Below, one piece after another: positions 56,993 through 64,000 of a stretch of 64,000 nt of DNA (positions within the stretch are counted from its first letter, which is position 1; each line of letters opens with the position of its first letter). The DNA is taken from NCBI GenBank assembly GCA_037367405.1, contig JAZKJV010002611.1, positions 682,001 to 746,000 of the forward strand. Direction: 5' to 3'. The notes below the pieces were generated by a model that was not told the origin of the DNA, ran no database searches, and worked only from the letters and a program-made list of their open reading frames with translations. Source of the DNA: Ottelia alismoides (taxonomy: Eukaryota; Streptophyta; Magnoliopsida; Alismatales; Hydrocharitaceae). The position numbers were made by a program, and so were the translations under genes.

Positions 56993-57954
56993 AAGGCGAC
57001 CAATGTTGGAATTTGGTTTACCCAATATCTCATGAGTGAGCTCATGTCTTCCGGTTCAGTAGTGAACAGGTATGATCCCTTTGAGAGATTGTATTACTTA
57101 TATGCCCTCATATGCACAACACCTCGCCGACGTATAGACCTTAATTAGGTCATCAACCTAATAGTCTGCCTAATGTACATCCTTAGACATATAGTAATAA
57201 ATCGATCTCATGTCAAAGGATGTGTGCCTATAGGTGACAACATAAGATATAGGTGTTAGGTATCTGGATCTCGCAAAGTCTACTATTTGACTTAGCTCAT
57301 CCAACACCTCTGAATCTCTATTCCTATGCAGAGGACATGCATCAAAAGGTCGGTCGAATGTCAACCTTTGGAGTAAGGATTGCCAACTAGCTCAAAGAGT
57401 CATTAATGGGCCAATCTTTAAACACGCATTCATGTGCCAATCATAAGTTATTTAGAAAAATAGCTTGGTCAACTGACTATTCACTCTGTCCCAAGAGACT
57501 ACACCAAGTCCTTTCACAGACTTGTATATCTCCTAGTAACAGTGCTCGCATCCAATGCGAATGTTGCATCTTATGCAATCAATACTCAATCTTGTTAAAG
57601 TAGTCATAGTGCCTTGCATCTTGCTAGTTTTAGTCTTTGACATCACAACTCAATAATTATTATAACCAGTAAGGAATTTCTATTATCTTTATCGGAATAT
57701 CCTTAAGCATGGAGATCTTTACTCCTTAGACTAAGATATAACCTTAAGTCTTGTAAGGTATCTGTAGGTAAGACTTTTAGATCACCATCTACAAAGTCTT
57801 AAGTTCTTAAAGATAAGACTTTGAGATCACTATCTCGAAAGTCTTGTGTTCTGAAAACGTTTATTATTACTGCAATCAAGAATCTTATCTCTATAGTAGG
57901 ATTGGTAACAACTACCACTCCCACTGCATGGAGACATCTGGATTTTGTATATAT

Positions 57955-59463
57955 CTAGCATAGAATGAGCTTCTTATAGTTGATGCACAAAGGGCATGCA
58001 GCTTTAGCATTCACATCCTCAACACTTTGAGGTGTTATCCCTTTATATAGGTCGGTACTATATCTTAAGGGAATGAAGGCTTCCTTGGAATTTTCTAAGT
58101 GGAATCTTTCCAAAGTGTACCCTTCATATGACCATCCCAATGCCCTCTTCTCTTTGCCTCGAAACAACTTCAGAACTAAGATCTAAGAAGCGTTGTTGAG
58201 ATCTTTTATCTTAAGGGTATGCGACAATATGCCTATAAAATACTCATTATTATCATTATATCAATTCAAACGATTAGGATTTAATCAACATTTAGCAGGA
58301 TGAACAATGTCACTCCCACTAAGCTTCACATGGTTCATCAAGATTCTGTATGAAATCATAACATTTATAATTTCATCAAATCTGATGTTCCAACCACTGT
58401 TGTAAAAGTCGATTGACTAGCCGACTAATCGAGTCGAGAGGGTAGTCGACTTAACTAGGACTAGTCGAGCAATAGTTGGTCAACCTGACTAATCGGGATG
58501 ACTACTCAATCGACTTGTACATAGAGATTTTTTATTCTTTATTTTTTTTAAAGAAATCTTATTCTAATATGCTTAATGTTATATTTAAAGTCAACTATTT
58601 CTTTTGTTTCGTTACGATAGTATAGAAAATATATAAATCTACGCAAATATTAAGAATATATGTATAAAAATTATTTATATATTTAAAAAAATTAAAAAAA
58701 TTAAAATCGACTAATGACCGACTAAATCTGATTAGTCTCCCGACTGCCGATTAATCCCTAGTCAGTGATCCTGCCAACCGAGTACTGACTACCGACTACC
58801 GATTCCTGTAATATTAGTTCCAACTGCAAGAAGCTTATTTAAGTCCATAGATGGAGTACTTTAGCTTGCACACCTTGCCTTCCTCAACTACAAAGCCTTA
58901 GGATTACTTCACATAAATATCCGTGTTGATGTATTCATTAAGGAATGCGATCTTGACTTCCATCGTCCAGATGTCATAGTCAAATTGTGTAGCTATAGTT
59001 AGTAATATTCTGATGGGTATAAGCATGGTAACTAGAGAGTAAGTCTCACAAGCAATGTCTTTTATCATTGTACAAACCGTGCTTTGAAGGTTTCTACCTT
59101 CTCATCAGGTTCACTCTTTCAACGAATAACGATCCATTTACACCCAACATGTTTGACCGTTATAGGTGGATCGTCAAGGGTTCATACACAATACTTGTGC
59201 ATGAAGTATACTTTAGATGTTATTGCTAACATCCATCTTTCCATGTCACTATCCTCAGAATCTTCATCACAAGAAATCAGATCATTGTCCGACTTCTCTA
59301 ATACACAGAATCCATACACTATAGGTGGTATTACCACCCTCAAACTAATTTTAAGAGGTATGTGTGTTTCATCTTTACTTATCCTTTTAGTTCTGATTTT
59401 AGGAACGTCATTATCCTCATAGGATTCGATAAGCCCCTTTACTTCATTCTTATCTTGATTCAT
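57955..59463 (-). pseudogene. Copia-D RT and RNase H remnants
   Basis: From right to left: a linker and RT start, DLISCDEDSEDSDMERWMLA (59182-59463). Poorly readable RT follows, and then GWSYEGYTLERFHLENSKEA (57955-58167), the copia phrase just before RNase H. The stretch is collinear with copia-C 45290-46150. The hAT-like insert at 58395 interrupts RT. Confidence 0.72.
58395..58816. mobile_element. Small hAT-like insert of degenerate CGACTAGTCG motifs, 8-bp TSD
   Basis: A perfect 8-bp TSD, GTTCCAAC, lies at 58387-58394 and 58817-58824. The left end CACTGTTGTAAAAGTCG resembles hAT MITE termini; the right end is only a loose inverted match. The two flanks of the interior hold many GACTAGTCGA, CGACTAATCG and CCGACTA words, with an A/T-rich middle. 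Copia-C has an uninterrupted site here (near 45795). Confidence 0.85.
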
Positions 59464-59492
59464 AAGGAAGTCATCCTCTAAGAATCATATCC

Positions 59493-60330
59493 TTAGAGAT
59501 GAAATCTTCTAAGAATCTCAAGGTCATAAAGTAGGTATCCTATACCGTGCTTTATATACCTAATGAAGTAGCACTCTCTAATTCTAGATTCCAACTTACT
59601 TGCATCCATATTTCTATCATGGACCAAATAACCATAAATCTTCAAGTGTCTAATACTGGAGTTGATTCCAAACCATGCCATATGAGGGGTTGTGGGTTCA
59701 GATTTCTTGGAATCTTATTAAGGATATATATATATATTGCAGTCTCGACTGCATATACCACGAAACTACGAGGTAATTGTGCTAAGATTCATCATTGATC
59801 ACATCATGTCAGACATGATCCAGTTGTATCTCCCTATAACTCCATTGAGTTGAGATTTATTAGGAGTGAGATAGGAACAATTTTCTTTTCTCTACAAGGT
59901 ATTCTTCTGAATTTATCTGATAGGTATTGGCTATATCGGTCAGAACAAATTCTTTCCATCTTCGTTCTAACTTTGGTTCTTAATCAAGTTATGAAATCTT
60001 TAAACATTTCAAAGGTTTCAAACAGATAAGGAAGAAATCTCGTACCATAAATAATCATCAATTGATGCATATATCATTAATGTTCATTATGGTATAGATG
60101 CTCCGCATACATCAATATGTATGAAGTCATGAATACCACTACATCTTACACCATTCCCATAGAAGGATGTATTGGATATTTTACTTTGAATATAATATTC
60201 ACAAGCATGTAAGTTTTGAACTTCAGACAATCTAAAGTTCTATCTCTTACTGGTCTATTGATCTCGTCAACGGACTTACGTCCTAGTATTGTTGCCAAAT
60301 CGTTGTCAAATGATCTCTATCCTCCTTTTG
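59493..60330 (-). pseudogene. Copia-D integrase remnants
   Basis: The frame at 59493-59681 (IRHLKIYGYLVHDRNMDASK and IRECYFIRYIKHGIGYLLYD) is the integrase C-terminal zone where relatives read L-K-I-W-G and K-C-Y-F-V-G-Y. Farther right the sequence is collinear with copia-C 44490-44960, including the zinc and first-Asp zones, with many stops. Confidence 0.7.
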
Positions 60331-63300
60331 ATCTTTTAAGGTTTAATTTCAGTATTAGAAATGTCAATGAACCATTCGTTAACATTCTAATTTAATAGTC
60401 CTCTAGATGTTAGATAACTATCAGAAATACGGTCATCATAACTCTTTACGATAGATCTATCTCAGAATGTATGTCTATTTCTAACAATTTTAGAAATAAA
60501 CAATGAATCTATTCTAACACCAAGGTCATAGAGACATTCTCTAAGACTAAGGGCTCTCCCACTGGAAATAAGTAGTTTATTTATCCAATGAATATTGTTG
60601 CAACAATTGCATCAAATCCCATGTAGGATGACTATTAACCTTAAGATCGAGTTTTCTAGTCTTCTAAAACATGTGCAACCAATTGCAAGTGTTAGTAGAA
60701 GAGTGAAAATACAATTATTGGACTTTAGACTTATTTAATAAGTTGATTTCGATGATGGTATGTAGATGTAGAATATGTCGATGCACTATCAGAGTCCTCT
60801 CAGGATTCTAGATTGTATGGATAGTCGTACTATCAGTATATCGGCTTATTACAGTATTGGCATTCATCCAACTCGTTGGATGTCGTAGGTGGAGAAGTAT
60901 AGTCAACTCTTTGACTCTCCTTACATGGATTGGACTCATGCTTCCATTGTGCTTCCTTTAACGCTTAAACAAGCATTGCTTAAGATAAAGAACATCTTAA
61001 ATTAAACAAATCCTCAAGGGACTTTAATATAAGAGTATGCCAACATTTATACCTGCTTCATCTTATTTCTACAATATGAATATCATGAAGCCTCATGAAA
61101 GACTTAAGTGGAGATAGTATAATGATGGCACTCATCATATCCATATTTATCGTTAGCTATTAAAGACTTTGGTTCAGGCAAGTACTCAAACATTTTGAGT
61201 ACATCTCTCTATGAAGCCACTGTTCGGCATAATTCGATGAACCGTGGCATTCACGATTAAATGTTGAGAGCGCATTTGTTTGCTAAAACATATCCTTCGA
61301 TTTTGGAAGGATCTTGACAATTACGATCATCATCGATATGATACTTCCAAAGCACACTCGGTGAGATATCAAGACTGTAGAGACATACAAACCCTATGTT
61401 CTTGTCATATTGTATATTTAATTATCAATCCTCATTATCATGAGGAAACTTGCATATTACAACCGCATACACTATGTGTTCAACTGTAAGTACTACATCC
61501 TTGATCATGGATCCAATCATGGAAGGTCATATCGATATCGATATCGTTTCGATAACGTATCTATACAATATATCAGTAATATATCATCGAATATCGCCCA
61601 TATCGATGCACTTTTGTGAAGGTGATATTTCCTTCCATGGATCCAATCCATTATACTGGTTATGATTGAATATAGATTTGAATGGGTTTAAGATAATTTG
61701 CATAAATATATTTACATTTATTAAGGTTATTATTGTTTTAAATCTAAATTGTCCAGCACTTTGAAAGTACATTCCTTTTCGAACTTTCAAAGCATGCGGT
61801 ATATTAAGCAAGATCTGGGATCTTCCTTCAACCTCTGTCACACCCCAATAATAAGAGAAAATGTAATTCGAGTGAAGGAAGAGGGAACTTGTTACACCTT
61901 GCACGTTCAACTTACATTTCTCAATTCAATCTTTGACACCCAAGCCCACCACCCCTAAGGTGATGTCGACTCGTTGTCAATTGAATCAATCATCAACGGA
62001 AATAGAACTCGTTATGCGCAATCCAATGTTACCTCAATTATACAAGGAACAACATTGAGGTCATTAAGCATAAGATCTTACTCTTTTGAGAAGTAAAAAA
62101 CCCAATCCATGTGCGCTTGTACGTCGAAGATATGACTTCGCATAGGCGTCTACGACGTACAGTCTATGGCAACGGAATCCTTCGTCTTGATGGGAAACCA
62201 TGGGCATGGATGTCATCCTATGATCATCCATATCTCATTCAAATTTTTGATTGATCATTTGAGTCGTATTCTCATAATCAACTCATACAAAGAAAATCCA
62301 ATCTTATTAATTATAGTTGTGTATTTCAATTGGATTATATTACTTTAATCATATTAAATCAACATCAATCCAATGCAACCAACAAATAATTTAAATTGCT
62401 TGATATTACTATATAGTATGCACCGTCACATAGTACAATTGTATTACTCTAATTAGTTATTTAAAGTATGCAGAGACTTTTCATGCTAACCTAGAAACGG
62501 ATCCAGCCATATCGTACAGATAATGCAAACAGGGAGCGCTTCCACTACAAATGCGGTACAAGGTGCTGATTAAGTAGCACATCAGCATATCCATGGCCTA
62601 GACACCATCATTGGTTAATTCGAGACAATACAATTAGTACAAATTGTACTAAGAGATTTTATCGATCCTTCGACAGTGTATGATATTATATATTAATCAC
62701 TCAAAAATTTAGGGATCTTGAAATATTTTTAATCATATTAATTCCAAGTCATATCAAGTAAACAAGTTGTTTTGCATGTAAAAGTTGAACTACAACTATT
62801 ACAGTTTGGAATCTAGGGTTTATATCATGAAGCAATCATTCGAGCTTGTTTTTGTCATGTATTTCTCTAAATAAATGATACAGCATATAATCAGGGAAAA
62901 TTCTAAATTCCGTGGTTATATTTGAATGATTAAACACATTAAAAGAAGTCAACAAGATGATCCAATCATCTTCCGACCCATTTCCACTAAATATCACATA
63001 TCTAGGGAAAACGAAGTCGAAACCACACGAAATAAATTCGAGCAATCTGTTGGTTTGATTCTTAATGTAATTAATGTGTTTTTAACATGTTTCTTAATAG
63101 GAAAACGGTAACTAAAATACAGCAAGTTACATATCCAAAATTCATGCAAAAACAACACATTGTGGAAAATTTTCATATATGAATCAATGCCCGAACATCG
63201 TCAACCTTTGACGAATCTTTTGAGGCCATGTATAGACATTCTAAAAATGATTATCCCAAAATTCATTCATAATAGGACAAGACAATAGACATATCATATA

Positions 63301-63403
63301 TGCACAAAATCGATTCATATGTGAATAATAACAAGTTCTCGCACATCTGATATGCAAAACCTTGTTACATTAGGGCTTGGACATATCCAAGACCTACGAC
63401 CAA
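60331..63403 (-). other. Copia-D gag region and leader, decayed
   Basis: Collinear with copia-C 41251-44480 in reverse complement; no usable frames. The uninterrupted site for the copia-C insert is at about 60595-60612. Confidence 0.6.
61519..61638. mobile_element. 120-bp insert of degenerate ATATCGATAT motifs, 10-bp TSD
   Basis: TSD GGATCCAATC lies at 61509-61518 and 61639-61648. Termini are ATGGAAGG and CCTTCCAT, a perfect 8-bp inverted pair. The interior is CATATCGATATCGATATCG-like words and their variants. Copia-C shows the empty site TGGATCCATGATC near 43036. The TSD length fits a Mutator-like transposon (8-11 bp). Confidence 0.8.
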
Positions 63404-63416
63404 GGCTCTGATACCA
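63404..63416 (-). promoter_or_regulatory. Copia-D primer binding site
   Basis: On minus it reads TGGTATCAGAGCC, two bases after the 5' LTR; a better match to initiator-Met tRNA than the copy in copia-C. Confidence 0.88.
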
Positions 63417-63418
63417 CT

Positions 63419-64000
63419 TGAAGGGAGTCTAACAAAGACTCGTGCATCACGGAAGCGTGAAGATCGCATCGTATGCGATCTATGTCAATCAGTCATATTA
63501 ATTGATGGCTAGCGAAAATTAAAAAATCGATGAAACCACATGACATGGGAATAAACCACATCTTGTTTCATCATGATCACACAAGTATAAGGATTACCCG
63601 TAGAAGAGTGATCACGATCTCATAATCTCTAAAGGCAAAGGTCCCATATCTCAAGTCCGATCCGACGAGAGAACACTTATGGGCGAGTGGATTAAATGCA
63701 AGCGTCTCACAATTCAAGGCAATGATCTAAACATAGAATCTCATGATTTCATCTCATGAAATCTGATTTCTTCTTCAAGAACACGAGTTGTCAAAGAAGA
63801 TGAAGAGCCATGAGAATTCGATTCGACAACACGATGGTGGCGCAACAACGGTTATCTCATAAACCCTAGCCATGGGGATGATCATAGGGTTGAAGGAGAG
63901 GGAGAGGGTGGACGTGCATTATGGTTGAGAGAGAGAAATTTGATAAAACAAATGCCTCCAACTTAATTATGCATTTCTTTCTTAAAGAAAAGGCTAGGGT
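63419..64000 (-). repeat. Copia-D 5' LTR, cut by the window edge
   Basis: Its 582 visible bases match 54222-54790 closely (GAAGGGAGTCTA-CAAAGACT, CATCACGGAAG-GTG, AGATCGCATCGT). Confidence 0.9.

Larger units (their letters stand above)
54222..57384 (-). repeat. Copia-D 3' LTR, U3 start deleted, carries a hAT element
   Basis: It is collinear with the reverse complement of the copia-C LTR from its 3' end up to the GGCAATCCTT segment. There it jumps to sequence that in copia-C lies just before the PPT (CTTTGAGCTAGT). The TGTTGG terminus is gone. 55833-56992 is an inserted hAT element. Confidence 0.8.
54222..64000 (-). mobile_element. Copia-D, minus-strand sister of copia-C, 5' LTR runs off the window
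   Basis: On minus: the 5' LTR is at 64000+ to 63419, a PBS at 63416-63404 has the same two-base spacer as copia-C, the interior runs 63403-57385, and the 3' LTR is 57384-54222. LTR ends read ...CTCCCTTCA, like CTTCA in copia-C. GGGGC (54217-54221) may be the TSD, but its partner is off the window. The 3' LTR lacks its first ~285 bases together with the PPT. Three inserts interrupt it (55833, 58395, 61519). Confidence 0.88.

Noticed and set aside
1..64000. CRISPR arrays, bacterial operons, defence or phage systems
   Set aside because: The window is plant nuclear repeat DNA; the only regular short repeats are microsatellites, LTR repeats and palindrome-rich transposons.

Overview
This window is plant nuclear DNA made almost wholly of transposable elements. 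Three things show this: LTR retrotransposons primed by initiator-Met tRNA (TGGTATCAGAGC-type sites), plant-type L1 and RTE LINEs, and degraded pieces of chloroplast genes (psaI, ycf4, psbB) that carry lesions and so are nuclear copies. It looks like heterochromatic, gene-poor DNA of a flowering plant; I cannot name the species. I found no intact host gene, and every element coding region read here is broken, except one long RTE endonuclease frame.

Layout. (1) 1-~10.8 kb: 3' part of a Ty3/gypsy (Athila-like) element on +, with damaged pol, a long non-coding tail with internal repeats, and a ~4 kb 3' LTR starting at 6807. (2) ~10.8-15.4 kb: old sequence, mostly unassigned, with a scrap of LINE. 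(3) 15.4-33.06 kb: an L1-like LINE on -, split in two. Its 3' part lies at 15.4-16.69 kb and its 5' part at 29.09-33.06 kb. Between them is a mosaic chloroplast insert (psaI-ycf4 joined to the end of psbB). That insert was hit by copia-A (16717-25012, TSD TAAGT), which itself holds an RTE LINE (19448-22600, -), and by a solo LTR (26340-28983, TSD TTTGG). (4) 33.19-33.55 kb: a MITE. (5) 34.09-50.84 kb: a BED/hAT transposase pseudogene on +, split by copia-B (35149-50053, TSD CTCTC). Copia-B is split in turn by copia-C (38653-49384, TSD GAAAG, 2.6 kb LTRs). (6) 50.84-53.2 kb: copia-E, a 5' LTR and fragments, with a LINE 3' end and an apparently inverted integrase segment. (7) 54222-64000+: copia-D on -, the same family as copia-C and the solo LTR. 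It carries a 1.16 kb hAT-type element (8-bp TSD) with a foldback MITE inside it, plus two further small inserts.

The elements do not form a working system; they form a stack of insertions whose order can be read from target-site duplications. The most unusual pattern is a set of small inserts whose interiors are degenerate arrays of short self-complementary motifs, a different motif in each. Several are supported by TSDs, or by an empty site in the sister copia copy in this same window.
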